Assembly: GCF_016907835.1 (NCBI RefSeq)
Contig: NZ_JAFBCT010000001.1
Span: 2,294,001-2,358,000 of the forward strand
Length of the DNA stretch: 64,000 bases
Reading direction: 5' to 3'
Source of the DNA: Agromyces cerinus
GTDB taxonomy: Bacteria > Actinomycetota > Actinomycetes > Actinomycetales > Microbacteriaceae
This document shows positions 1 through 6,977 of the stretch, piece after piece. Below the pieces are notes generated by a model. That model did no database searches. It saw only the letters and a list, made by a program, of their open reading frames with translations, and was not told the DNA's origin. A program made the position numbers and the translations under genes. Every line of letters begins with the position of its first letter. Position 1 is the first letter of the stretch.

Positions 1-294
1 GGCGCACCCGGCCGACGTGCGGGTCGACCGCGAGGCGATCGCCTGCCGGCTCGCCGCCGCGCCGTCATCGCTCAACGTGTAGTACCGGCGTCTCGGGCCC
101 GGGCGCGAGGCATCCTGCTCCCACTCGCTCGCGAGCCAGCCCGCCCGCTCAAGTCGTTCGAGGATCGGGTAGACGCTGCCGGCCGGGCGGCCCGAGGCCT
201 TGACCAGGGCGAGTCCCCAGACCGGGCCGTGCGAGTCGAGCAGCGCCCGCAGCACGTCGACGGTGGCATCGGTGATGCGACTGAGCGGTTCCAT
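1..294 (-). CDS. PadR-family transcriptional regulator (3' end outside window)
   Basis: The reading frame starts at the ATG at 294 and is open to the window edge, giving the first 98 residues. It has the PadR winged-helix pattern: an N-terminal helix with ITDATVDVLRALL, a recognition part with SGRPAGSVYPILERLERAG (about residues 36-54), and the wing ending in RRRYYTLSDDGAAA (about residues 70-83). PadR proteins are usually repressors that bind short palindromes and often act on their own promoter. A near-perfect 16-bp palindrome lies directly upstream at 307-322, so autorepression is likely. A leaderless -10 box sits 6 nt before the ATG. The effector-binding C-terminal domain is not visible, so the ligand cannot be guessed. 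Confidence 0.85.
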   Translation of the reverse strand, partial: MEPLSRITDATVDVLRALLDSHGPVWGLALVKASGRPAGSVYPILERLERAGWLASEWEQDASRPGPRRRYYTLSDDGAAASRQAIASRSTRTSAGCA

Positions 295-300
295 CCTCGA

Positions 301-306
301 ACTCTA
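301..306 (-). promoter_or_regulatory. Leaderless -10 box of the padR gene
   Basis: On the minus strand the sequence TAGAGT is followed by 6 nt and the ATG at 294. This places the expected transcription start at or next to the start codon. Confidence 0.6.
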
Positions 307-322
307 GCTATATCGAGATAGC
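307..322. promoter_or_regulatory. Probable PadR operator (palindrome)
   Basis: The 16-mer GCTATATCGAGATAGC equals its reverse complement except at one symmetric pair of positions. It abuts the -10 box of the minus-strand padR gene and lies 58 bp upstream of the divergent PPOX gene's -10 box. That is the right place for an autoregulatory operator. Confidence 0.65.
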
Positions 323-379
323 CGAGGCAATGCCCGGAGTGGGACGATCCGCGGTGACGATCGACGTCGGGCGACGGCG

Positions 380-385
380 TAGCGT
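380..385 (+). promoter_or_regulatory. Leaderless -10 box of the PPOX gene
   Basis: TAGCGT is followed by 6 nt and the ATG at 392. No Shine-Dalgarno is needed in this arrangement. Confidence 0.55.
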
Positions 386-391
386 GGAGCC

Positions 392-1018
392 ATGGATCAT
401 GGAGGCACCCCCGTCACGACCACCGCCGAACTCGAGGCGATCATCGGCTCGCCACTGCCCGCCGCCCGCGACAAGTCCCGCGATCGGCTCCACGACCTCG
501 ATCGGCAGTGGCTCGCGGCATCCCCCCTCTGCTTCGTCTCGACCGCGGATGCCGCCGGCAACGCCGACGTCTCCCCCAAGGGCGACCCCGCCGGCTTCGC
601 GATCGTGCTCGACGACACGACCATCGCGATTCCCGAGCGACCGGGCAACCGCCGGGCCGACGGCTTCCACAACGTGCTCGAGAACCCGCACGTCGGGCTG
701 CTCTTCGTCATCCCGGGCCGCGGTGACACGCTGCGCATCAACGGCCGCGGCCGACTGCTGCGCGATGCGCCCTACGCCGATCGCATGCAGGTGCGCGGGC
801 ACGAACCCGTGCTCGTGCTCGAGGTCGCGATCGACGAGATCTTCTCCCACTGCTCGAAGGCGTTCCTGCGTTCGCAGACGTGGAAGCCCGAGACCTGGGC
901 GCCGGCGGCCGCGCCCCGCCGCGCACTGATCGCGCAGGCGCTCGAACGGCCGAACGAATCCGTCGAAGCGCTCGACGCGTACTACGGCCCCACGTACGAC
1001 GCGAAGCTCTACGGCTGA
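392..1018 (+). CDS. Pyridoxamine 5'-phosphate oxidase-family FMN-binding protein
   Basis: This 208-residue protein has the split-barrel flavin fold of the PPOX superfamily. The stretch LCFVSTADAAGNADVSPKGD (residues 47-66) is the typical first strand pair, where the substrate and flavin site starts. VGLLFVIPGRGDTLRINGRG around residues 105-124 is the second signature. It resembles the subgroup annotated as MSMEG_1061 or DR2398-like, which has a C-terminal part ending in a conserved Trp-rich segment (QTWKPETWAP). The reaction is unknown; members bind FMN or F420. It is divergent from the padR-like gene, so it may belong to that regulator's targets. It converges on phoH2 with a shared terminator between them. 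Confidence 0.85.
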   Translation: MDHGGTPVTTTAELEAIIGSPLPAARDKSRDRLHDLDRQWLAASPLCFVSTADAAGNADVSPKGDPAGFAIVLDDTTIAIPERPGNRRADGFHNVLENPHVGLLFVIPGRGDTLRINGRGRLLRDAPYADRMQVRGHEPVLVLEVAIDEIFSHCSKAFLRSQTWKPETWAPAAAPRRALIAQALERPNESVEALDAYYGPTYDAKLYG

Positions 1019-1050
1019 CGCGACTCGGCTGAGACACCGGCGCACGCGGA

Positions 1051-1078
1051 AGCGGGCCCCGGTCGCCCGGGACCCGCT
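1051..1078. terminator. Bidirectional hairpin between convergent genes
   Basis: AGCGGG pairs with CCCGCT, then one mismatch, then CCCGG pairs with CCGGG, around a 4-nt loop. It lies between the convergent PPOX and phoH2 genes. There is no U-tract, as is common for terminators in high-GC actinobacteria. Confidence 0.6.
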
Positions 1079-1092
1079 CCAGTCAGACCTGC

Positions 1093-2439
1093 TCAGGCCA
1101 GTTCATGCCCGTCGAGCATCTCGGCGACGAGCGCGGCGATCGCCGAGCGCTCCGAGCGGGTGAGCGTGATGTGGGCGAAGAGCGGATGCCCCTTCAGCGT
1201 CTCGATCACGCTCGCGACGCCGTCGTGGCGGCCGACCCGCAGGTTGTCGCGCTGGGCGACGTCGTGCGTGAGCACGACCCGCGAGTTCTGGCCGATGCGG
1301 GAGAGCACCGTGAGCAGCACGTTGCGCTCGAGCGACTGGGCCTCGTCGACGATCACGAACGCGTCGTGCAGCGAGCGCCCGCGAATGTGCGTGAGCGGCA
1401 GCACCTCGAGGATGCCCCGGTCGATCACCTCCTCGAGCACGTTGTCGGAGACCACGGAGCCGAGCGTGTCGAACACCGCCTGGCCCCAGGGGTTCATCTT
1501 CTCGCCCTGGTCGCCGGGCAGGTAGCCGAGCTCCTGGCCGCCGACCGCGTAGAGCGGGCGGAACACCATGATCTTCTTGTGCTGCTGGCGTTCGAGCACC
1601 GCCTCGAGGCCCGCGCACAGGGCGAGCGCCGACTTGCCGGTGCCGGCCCGACCGCCGAGCGAGAGGATGCCGATCTCGGGGTCGAGCAGCAGGTCGATCG
1701 CGAGCCGCTGCTCGGCCGAGCGCCCGTGCAGTCCGAAGACCTCGCGGTCGCCCCGCACGAGCCGCACCTCGCGCTCCCCCACGACCCGGCCGAGCGCCGA
1801 GCCCCGATCGGAGTGGATGACGAGGCCGGTGTTGATCGGCTGCTCGAGGTCGGCGGGCACCGTCAGGTGCTCGTGCTCGTAGAGCTTCGCCATGTCGTTG
1901 GAGCCGAGGTCGAGCTCGGCCATGCCGTTCCAGCCCGAGTCGATCGCGAGCTCGTGCCGGTACTCCGCGGCGTCGAGGCCGATCGACGCGGCCTTCACGC
2001 GCAGCGGCAGGTCCTTCGAGACGACGGTGACGGCGAGGCCGTCGTTGGCGAGGTTCAGCGCGCACGCGAGGATGCGGGAGTCATTGTCGGAGAGCCGCAG
2101 CCCCGACGGCAGCACGCTCTGGTCGCTGTGGTTCAGCTCGACGCGGAGCGACCCGCCGTCGCCGACGGTGATCGGGAAGTCGAGTCGCTCGTGCTCGACG
2201 CGCAGCTCATCGAGGATGCGCAGCGCCTGACGGGCGAAGTAGCCGATCTCGGGATCGTTCCGCTTGGCCTCGAGCTCCGTGATCACGACGACGGGCAGCA
2301 CCACGGCATGCTCGTCGAAGCGGAACAGGGCCTTCGGATCGGAGAGCAGCACCGAGGTGTCGAGCACGTATGTGCGCTCCTGCTGTGCTGCTGCGGCATC
2401 CGCCGCGAGATCGGTCGACTTGGAGGTAGAGAGTGACAC
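1093..2439 (-). CDS. phoH2: PhoH2: PIN-domain / PhoH-type ATPase
   Basis: The protein joins an N-terminal PIN nuclease domain to a PhoH helicase-like ATPase. The PIN domain opens with [13 protein letters not shown], whose Asp27 is an expected metal ligand. The ATPase has Walker A GRAGTGKS (about residues 263-270) and Walker [10 protein letters not shown] (about residues 361-369). Characterised actinobacterial PhoH2 proteins unwind and cleave RNA. I chose the GTG at 2439 because a GGGAG Shine-Dalgarno lies 6 nt before it. A GTG at 2496 in the same frame would add 19 residues without conserved sequence. A -10 box at 2545-2550 would give a leader of about 100 nt. No antitoxin-like partner gene is adjacent. 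Confidence 0.92.
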   Translation of the reverse strand: MSLSTSKSTDLAADAAAAQQERTYVLDTSVLLSDPKALFRFDEHAVVLPVVVITELEAKRNDPEIGYFARQALRILDELRVEHERLDFPITVGDGGSLRVELNHSDQSVLPSGLRLSDNDSRILACALNLANDGLAVTVVSKDLPLRVKAASIGLDAAEYRHELAIDSGWNGMAELDLGSNDMAKLYEHEHLTVPADLEQPINTGLVIHSDRGSALGRVVGEREVRLVRGDREVFGLHGRSAEQRLAIDLLLDPEIGILSLGGRAGTGKSALALCAGLEAVLERQQHKKIMVFRPLYAVGGQELGYLPGDQGEKMNPWGQAVFDTLGSVVSDNVLEEVIDRGILEVLPLTHIRGRSLHDAFVIVDEAQSLERNVLLTVLSRIGQNSRVVLTHDVAQRDNLRVGRHDGVASVIETLKGHPLFAHITLTRSERSAIAALVAEMLDGHELA

Positions 2440-2544
2440 GCCAGCTCCCGCCCCGAGCTTCAGCTCGGCATTCCGTGCCGGCGGCGAACCTCCCACGAGC
2501 GGTTCACGAGCCGACTCGATCGGACTCCTTGTCCGATGCCACAG

Positions 2545-2550
2545 ACGCTA
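2545..2550 (-). promoter_or_regulatory. Candidate -10 box of phoH2
   Basis: TAGCGT on the minus strand lies about 100 nt upstream of the chosen phoH2 start. The 200-bp gap between phoH2 and the next gene holds nothing else I recognise. Confidence 0.4.
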
Positions 2551-2639
2551 CGACGGTGCCGGCGAATCGGCCTCAGCGACACGCGGTGCGACACACGCCG
2601 TTCACCTGGGAGCGGATGCCGCGGCCCTCCGATGGCCGT

Positions 2640-3758
2640 TCAATACGACGCCGCGGTGCCGTACGAGACGAACGCCGCCCGCAGCATCTCGAGCGTCTCG
2701 CCGGAGGTCGCGGCGTGCACCGAGAGCCGGATGCGCCCCTGCCGCATGGTGGCCGTGACGCCGTGGTTGTGCAGCGACGCGGTGAGCAGGGTCACCTGCT
2801 CGGTCGGCGGTTCAAGCACGACGATGCCGGCGCGCTCGCGCTCGTCGCGCGACGAGACCACCGCGATCGCGAACTCGTCGGCGAGTTCGATGGTCTGGCT
2901 GACCCGCTCGGTCATCGCGGTGTTGATCGCGGCGACGCCGACGTCGGCGATCTCCTCGAGGCTCGCCGCGAACCGCGCCTCGGCCAGGGGGTCGGGGTTC
3001 GACACCCGGTAGGCGCGTGCGCCGGGTGCCGGCGGGGGGACCTCGCCCCACGGCTCGTCCTCCTCGGTGCCCGTGAAGCCCGAGAAGACCGGGGTCAACT
3101 GGTCGAGCGCGCGCGGCGACAGCGCCATGAAGCCGGTGCCCCAGCCGGCGCGGCACCACTTCTGCCCACCGGTCAGCACGACGTCGGCGACCTCCCACGG
3201 CGCGTCGACGACGCCGAAGCCCTGGATGGCGTCGACGATCAGCAGCCGATCGCCGATGACCTGCCGAATGCCCTCGATGTCGCAGAGGTACCCGGAGCGC
3301 GAGTCGACGAGGCTCACCGCGACGGCGGCCACGTTCGACTCGAGCTGCTCGCGGATCTGGCCCGGGGTCACCTTGCCGTGGTCGGTCTCGAGCCACACGG
3401 GCTGCACGGTGTGCAGCGCCTCCTGGGCGCGCACCGCGGCGATGGGCAGGCTCGGGAACTCCTCTGCCGAGAGCAGCACCCCGCCGGTGAGGCCGAACAT
3501 CGCGTGCATGATGCCGGTCGTCGTGTTGGGCTGGAAGACGATCTGGTCGGCCGGGAACCCCGTGACCGCCGACGCCGCCGCGCGCACCCGCCCGTCCTGC
3601 TCGCGGATCTCGTCGAGGCTGCCGTGGCGGGCGCGCTGCAGCACCTGGGTGAAGACGAGCGACTCCTCGGCGGCGGAGGTCGAGAGCGGCCCGACCCGGC
3701 CGTAGTCGAGGTATCCGGGTTCCTGGGTGAATCCGGCGGTGAAATCGTCGATGGTCAC
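2640..3758 (-). CDS. Class V aminotransferase-fold PLP enzyme
   Basis: The 372-residue protein is a fold-type I PLP enzyme of the class V aminotransferase / cysteine desulfurase group. Asp176 in LLIVDAIQGFG should hold the pyridine nitrogen, and Lys200 in VVLTGGQKW should form the Schiff base. FQPNTTTGIMHAMF (about residues 75-88) matches the phosphate-side loop. Family members include kynureninase-like, isopenicillin epimerase-like and desulfurase-like enzymes. There is no catalytic Cys loop typical of SufS, so a desulfurase role is not supported. The start is a GTG with a G-rich Shine-Dalgarno. It stands alone between phoH2 and uppS, and the substrate cannot be named from context. Confidence 0.85.
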   Translation of the reverse strand: MTIDDFTAGFTQEPGYLDYGRVGPLSTSAAEESLVFTQVLQRARHGSLDEIREQDGRVRAAASAVTGFPADQIVFQPNTTTGIMHAMFGLTGGVLLSAEEFPSLPIAAVRAQEALHTVQPVWLETDHGKVTPGQIREQLESNVAAVAVSLVDSRSGYLCDIEGIRQVIGDRLLIVDAIQGFGVVDAPWEVADVVLTGGQKWCRAGWGTGFMALSPRALDQLTPVFSGFTGTEEDEPWGEVPPPAPGARAYRVSNPDPLAEARFAASLEEIADVGVAAINTAMTERVSQTIELADEFAIAVVSSRDERERAGIVVLEPPTEQVTLLTASLHNHGVTATMRQGRIRLSVHAATSGETLEMLRAAFVSYGTAASY

Positions 3759-3828
3759 GTGGTGGTGCCCCCTTCATCGAGGCTGAGATGGTCGGCGCGC
3801 ATAGTCTCGCAGACGAGGGTGTCGCGAG

Positions 3829-4614
3829 TCATCCGCCGAATCGGCGATGACGCTTCGTGTAGTCCCGGAGCGCGCGCAGGAAGTCGACCTTGCGGAGGTC
3901 GGGGCCGAGCGCCTCGACGAAGTAGAACTCGCTGTGCGCCGACTGCCAGAGCATGAAGTCGCTGAGCCGCTGCTCGCCCGAGGTGCGGATGACGAGGTCG
4001 GGGTCGGGCTGACCGCCCGTGTAGAGGTGCTGGCCGATGAGGTCGGGCGTCAGCCGCTCGGCGAGGTCGTCGAGGCTCCGTCCCTCTGCGTGGTGCTCGG
4101 CGACGATCGAGCGCATCGCGTCGGTGATCTCCTTGCGGCCGCCGTAGCCGACTGCGAGGTTGACGTGCAGCCCGTGCTTGTCGGCGGTTCGGTGCTCCGC
4201 CGCGTCGAGCGCCGCCACGAGGGGCTCGGGGAGACCGGCATCCGACCCGACGTGCTGCACGCGCCAGTTCCGGTAGTGCGAGAGCTCTTCGGCCAGTTCG
4301 GCGATGATCTCGATCAGGTCGGCGAGTTCGGCCGACGGGCGGTTGCCGAGGTTGTCGCTCGAGAGCAGGTACAGGGTGACCGTCTTGATGCCCGCGTCGT
4401 CGCACCACTCGAGGAACTCGCGCATCTTCGCCGCACCGGCACGGTGGCCGTGGGCCGCGTTGTCGTAGCCGAGCTGCTTCGCCCAGCGGCGGTTGCCGTC
4501 GATGATCATCGCGACGTGGCGCGGCATGGCCTCGGGGTCGAGTCCGCGCCGGAGCCGGTTCTGATAGAGGCGGTAGAGGATGCCGCGACCGAGGGGCTGA
4601 TCGCTCGTCTGCAC
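3829..4614 (-). CDS. uppS: Isoprenyl transferase (Z-type prenyl diphosphate synthase)
   Basis: The 261-residue cytosolic enzyme condenses isopentenyl diphosphate in cis onto an allylic primer to make polyprenyl diphosphate, the precursor of the cell-wall lipid carrier. MIIDGNRRWAK at residues 36-46 holds the catalytic Asp39 and the following Gly-Asn-Arg. RTSGEQRLSDF and the nearby HSEFYF are the C-terminal diphosphate-binding signature. The length and an N-terminal extension of about 30 residues are usual for actinobacterial homologues. Actinobacteria often carry two such enzymes of different chain length, so long-chain undecaprenyl or decaprenyl synthesis is not proven. The start is a GTG, fixed by a leaderless -10 box 6 nt upstream. 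It is divergent from a hemolysin III gene. Confidence 0.93.
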   Translation of the reverse strand: MQTSDQPLGRGILYRLYQNRLRRGLDPEAMPRHVAMIIDGNRRWAKQLGYDNAAHGHRAGAAKMREFLEWCDDAGIKTVTLYLLSSDNLGNRPSAELADLIEIIAELAEELSHYRNWRVQHVGSDAGLPEPLVAALDAAEHRTADKHGLHVNLAVGYGGRKEITDAMRSIVAEHHAEGRSLDDLAERLTPDLIGQHLYTGGQPDPDLVIRTSGEQRLSDFMLWQSAHSEFYFVEALGPDLRKVDFLRALRDYTKRHRRFGG

Positions 4615-4620
4615 GGGACT

Positions 4621-4626
4621 ACGCTA
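4621..4626 (-). promoter_or_regulatory. Leaderless -10 box of uppS
   Basis: TAGCGT on the minus strand is separated by exactly 6 nt from the GTG start at 4614. Confidence 0.6.
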
Positions 4627-4675
4627 CCCCTCCGGCGCATCCGACACTCACAGCCGGCCGTGACCGGCGAGGTCC

Positions 4676-4681
4676 TACGCT
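4676..4681 (+). promoter_or_regulatory. Leaderless -10 box of the hemolysin III gene
   Basis: TACGCT is followed by 6 nt and the ATG at 4688. This favours 4688 over the in-frame GTG at 4682. Confidence 0.6.
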
Positions 4682-4687
4682 GTGAGG

Positions 4688-5491
4688 ATGACCTCGAAGC
4701 GCCGGCGCACATCGCACGATGCCGTGGACGAACTCTCCCGCCCCGTCGCGCCCGAAGACCCCGAAGACGTGGCAGTCTCGCGGGGCGAGCACGGCCCCGA
4801 CCTGCCGAACATCCCGCTGCTCGACGACTCGCTCGCGCACCCCGAAGAGGTCAAGCCCACGTGGCGCGGCTGGATCCACGCCGGCACCTTCCCGGTCACG
4901 ATCGTGGCGGGCATCGTGCTCATCGCGCTCGCAGAGGGCTCGCCGGCGAAATGGGCCTCTGCGGTCTTCGTGCTCTCCTCGATGCTGCTCTTCGGCAACT
5001 CGGCGCTGTACCACCGCTTCAACTGGAAGCCGAAGACGAAGCTCGTCCTGAAGCGCATCGACCACGCCAACATCTTCCTGCTGATCGCGGGCACCTACAC
5101 GCCGCTCGCGGTGCTCGCGCTGCCGCCCGAGAAGGGCTGGCTGCTGCTCGGCGTCGTCTGGGCCGGGGCCCTCGCGGGCATCGGCTTCCGCGTGTTCTGG
5201 ATCGGCGCACCGCGCTGGCTCTACGTCGCGCTCTACCTGCTGCTCGGCTGGGCGGCCGTCATGTACCTCGGCGACCTGCTCGCCGCGAACGCCGCGATGA
5301 TGGTGCTCGTGATCGTCGGCGGCCTGCTCTACACGGGCGGCGCCATCGTCTACGGGCTCAAGAAGCCGAACCCGTGGCCCGGGGTCTTCGGGTTCCACGA
5401 GATCTTCCACACGTGCACGGTGCTCGCGTTCATGTGCCACTGGACGGCGACGCTGCTCATCGCGATCGCGCCGGTCTACCACGTGGGCTGA
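4688..5491 (+). CDS. trhA: Hemolysin III / PAQR-family membrane protein
   Basis: This 267-residue inner-membrane protein belongs to the hemolysin III (YqfA/TrhA) branch of the PAQR superfamily. An acidic soluble N-terminus of about 60 residues precedes seven hydrophobic segments. The conserved metal-ligand histidines are visible in SALYHRFNW, in RIDHANIF and in FGFHEIFHTCTVLAFMCHW near the C-terminus. PAQR proteins are proposed zinc-dependent hydrolases; E. coli homologues affect membrane energetics. The hemolysin name is historical. The gene stands alone, divergent from uppS, and ends in an imperfect hairpin before the convergent small membrane gene. Confidence 0.9.
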   Translation: MTSKRRRTSHDAVDELSRPVAPEDPEDVAVSRGEHGPDLPNIPLLDDSLAHPEEVKPTWRGWIHAGTFPVTIVAGIVLIALAEGSPAKWASAVFVLSSMLLFGNSALYHRFNWKPKTKLVLKRIDHANIFLLIAGTYTPLAVLALPPEKGWLLLGVVWAGALAGIGFRVFWIGAPRWLYVALYLLLGWAAVMYLGDLLAANAAMMVLVIVGGLLYTGGAIVYGLKKPNPWPGVFGFHEIFHTCTVLAFMCHWTATLLIAIAPVYHVG

Positions 5492-5493
5492 GC

Positions 5494-5521
5494 GCGCTCC
5501 CCGCTGGTCGGGGGCGAGCGC
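5494..5521. terminator. Imperfect hairpin between convergent genes
   Basis: GCGCTC at 5494-5499 pairs with GAGCGC at 5516-5521, and a CCC/GGG run inside adds pairs with a bulge. It lies between the convergent trhA and the small membrane gene. Confidence 0.4.
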
Positions 5522-5542
5522 CGCGAGCGTGCCGAGACCCGG

Positions 5543-5854
5543 TCAGCGAGCGGATGCCTCGTCGGGTCCCTCATCGGTGGAACCGGGTTCGGCGGGCGGC
5601 AGCGTGCCGGAGGCATCCGTCACCTGGCCGTCGGCCTCGGCGATCTCGGCATCGCGCGCCTCGGCCTCGAGCTGCTCGCGCACCTCGATGCGGTAGTTCG
5701 TGCGGCGGATGCGGCGCACCATGTCGAGGATCAGCAACAGCACCGCGACCATGATGATGAACGTGATGACGAAGCCCCAGACGCCGGGCGTCACCGTGTT
5801 GGGGTCGAACTCCTCGTCTTCGGCCAGGACGATCAGGGCTGGGACGACGAGCAT
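5543..5854 (-). CDS. Small single-span membrane protein of unknown function
   Basis: The protein has 103 residues. A short N-terminal part with EDEEFDPNTVTPGVWGF is followed by one hydrophobic helix (FVITFIIMVAVLLLILDMV), then a basic stretch RRIRRTNYRIEVR and an acidic tail rich in Glu, Asp and Ala. The basic residues after the helix suggest an N-out, C-in orientation. I do not recognise a named family; similar short proteins are common next to DUF4307 genes in this family of bacteria. I chose ATG 5854 because AAAGAGAG precedes it at a suitable distance; a GTG at 5869 is possible. It is divergent from the DUF4307 gene and shares a symmetric promoter with it. Confidence 0.7.
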   Translation of the reverse strand: MLVVPALIVLAEDEEFDPNTVTPGVWGFVITFIIMVAVLLLILDMVRRIRRTNYRIEVREQLEAEARDAEIAEADGQVTDASGTLPPAEPGSTDEGPDEASAR

Positions 5855-5922
5855 CGGACTCTCTTTCACGCGTGCACTGGATCACGCTCGCACTGTCGAG
5901 CATCGGCCTGCGCCGGGCGCGT

Positions 5923-5942
5923 TAGGCTTGAATTCCAGCCTA
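5923..5942. promoter_or_regulatory. Symmetric bidirectional promoter
   Basis: The 20-mer TAGGCTTGAATTCCAGCCTA is a palindrome with one mismatched pair. Each half is a TAGGCT -10 box, one per strand, facing each other. The plus box should start RNA near 5935 for the DUF4307 gene (AAGGAG at 5957-5962, GTG 5969). The minus box should start RNA near 5930 for the small membrane gene at 5854. Confidence 0.55.
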
Positions 5943-5968
5943 GACGATCGACCTCGAAGGAGCCTGCG

Positions 5969-6394
5969 GTGACCGCGCCCCAGAACGCAGCGCCCTCGAA
6001 CGACGTGCTCGACGAGCGATACGGGCGCACCCGCACGCACCGCACCCGCGACCGGGTGCTGCTCATCGGCGGCGCCATCGCGTTCGCGATCGTGCTCGTG
6101 GCGTGGGTCGTCTGGGCGGGCCTCGACGGCCAGAAGCCGCAGATCGAGGTCACCGACACCGGGCACCGCCTCATGAACGAGAACCGCGCCGTCGAGGTCA
6201 CCTGGACCCTGTCGGTGCCGCCCGGCAACGAGACCGCGTGCGCCGTGCAGGCCTTCAACGAGGACTTCACCGTCGTGGGCTGGAAGATCATCGAGGTTCC
6301 GGCGTCCGACCGGCACCTCCGCAGCCTCACCGAGACGGTGCGGGTCGCCCAGGAGGCGAACACCGGTTTGATTTACGGCTGCTGGCTCACCTAA
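5969..6394 (+). CDS. DUF4307 domain-containing membrane protein
   Basis: This 141-residue protein has a cytoplasmic N-terminus ending in RTRTHRTRDR, one transmembrane helix (about residues 31-52), and an extracytoplasmic domain that matches the actinobacterial DUF4307 pattern. EVTWTLSVPPGNETACAVQA and the final GLIYGCWLT contain two cysteines that could form a disulfide outside the cell. The function of the family is unknown. The start is a GTG with AAGGAG 6 nt before it. It sits between a divergent small membrane gene and greA, and the same neighbourhood with greA is common in relatives, so a housekeeping role is plausible. Confidence 0.85.
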   Translation: MTAPQNAAPSNDVLDERYGRTRTHRTRDRVLLIGGAIAFAIVLVAWVVWAGLDGQKPQIEVTDTGHRLMNENRAVEVTWTLSVPPGNETACAVQAFNEDFTVVGWKIIEVPASDRHLRSLTETVRVAQEANTGLIYGCWLT

Positions 6395-6434
6395 CATGGG
6401 GCATTCGCTCCGACATCCGTCGGGGCGACACGTC

Positions 6435-6440
6435 TATATA
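6435..6440 (+). promoter_or_regulatory. -10 box of greA inside a small palindrome
   Basis: TATATA lies inside ACGTCTATATACGT, which is symmetric apart from one pair. Expected RNA start is near 6447. The leader then holds a 6-bp hairpin, GTGCGG with CCGCAC (6446-6463), before GGGAG and the ATG at 6483. Confidence 0.5.
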
Positions 6441-6482
6441 CGTCAGTGCGGTCGAGGCCGCACCGACACGGGAGTGTGCATC

Positions 6483-6974
6483 ATGGCGCAGGACGTCACC
6501 GCCACCTGGCTCACCCAGGAGGCCTACGACCGCCTGGCAGCGGAACTCGAGCACCTCTCCACCCACGGCCGCGAAGACATCGCCAAGCGAATCGAGGCCG
6601 CGCGCGAGGAGGGCGACCTCAAGGAGAACGGCGGCTACCACGCGGCCAAAGACGAGCAGGGCAAGATGGAGGCCCGCATCCGTCAGCTGAAGGAGCTGCT
6701 CCGCACCGCCGAGGTCGCCGACGCACCGCAGTCGTCTGGCGTCGTCGAGGCCGGCACCGTCATCACCGCGATCATCGCGGGCGACGAAGAGACGTTCCTC
6801 ATCGGCAGCCGCGAGATCGCCGGAGATTCCGAACTCGATGTCTGGAGCACGCAGAGCCCCCTCGGCGCCGCGATCCTCGGCCTGAAGGTCGGCGAGAAGA
6901 CCAGCTACACCGCGCCGAACGGTCGCGAGATCGCCGTCGAGATCACGAGCGTCGAGACCTGGGGCGGCCAGTAG
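6483..6974 (+). CDS. greA: Transcription elongation factor GreA
   Basis: The 163-residue factor enters the secondary channel of stalled RNA polymerase and stimulates cleavage of the backtracked RNA end. Residues 1 to about 80 form the coiled coil, with the tip region DLKENGGYHAAKDEQGKME holding the acidic residues that act at the polymerase site. The rest is the FKBP-like domain. The length is typical for actinobacterial GreA. ATG 6483 is chosen because GGGAG precedes it and because the conserved start MAQDVTATWLTQEAYDRL follows. Its stop lies only 3 bp from the stop of the convergent ilvA, leaving no room for a separate terminator. Confidence 0.95.
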   Translation: MAQDVTATWLTQEAYDRLAAELEHLSTHGREDIAKRIEAAREEGDLKENGGYHAAKDEQGKMEARIRQLKELLRTAEVADAPQSSGVVEAGTVITAIIAGDEETFLIGSREIAGDSELDVWSTQSPLGAAILGLKVGEKTSYTAPNGREIAVEITSVETWGGQ

Positions 6975-6977
6975 GCG

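Noticed and set aside
1093..2439. PhoH2 as part of a VapB/PhoH2-type toxin-antitoxin pair.
   Set aside because: No small antitoxin-like frame precedes or overlaps the gene; the upstream 200 bp contain only a promoter-like box.
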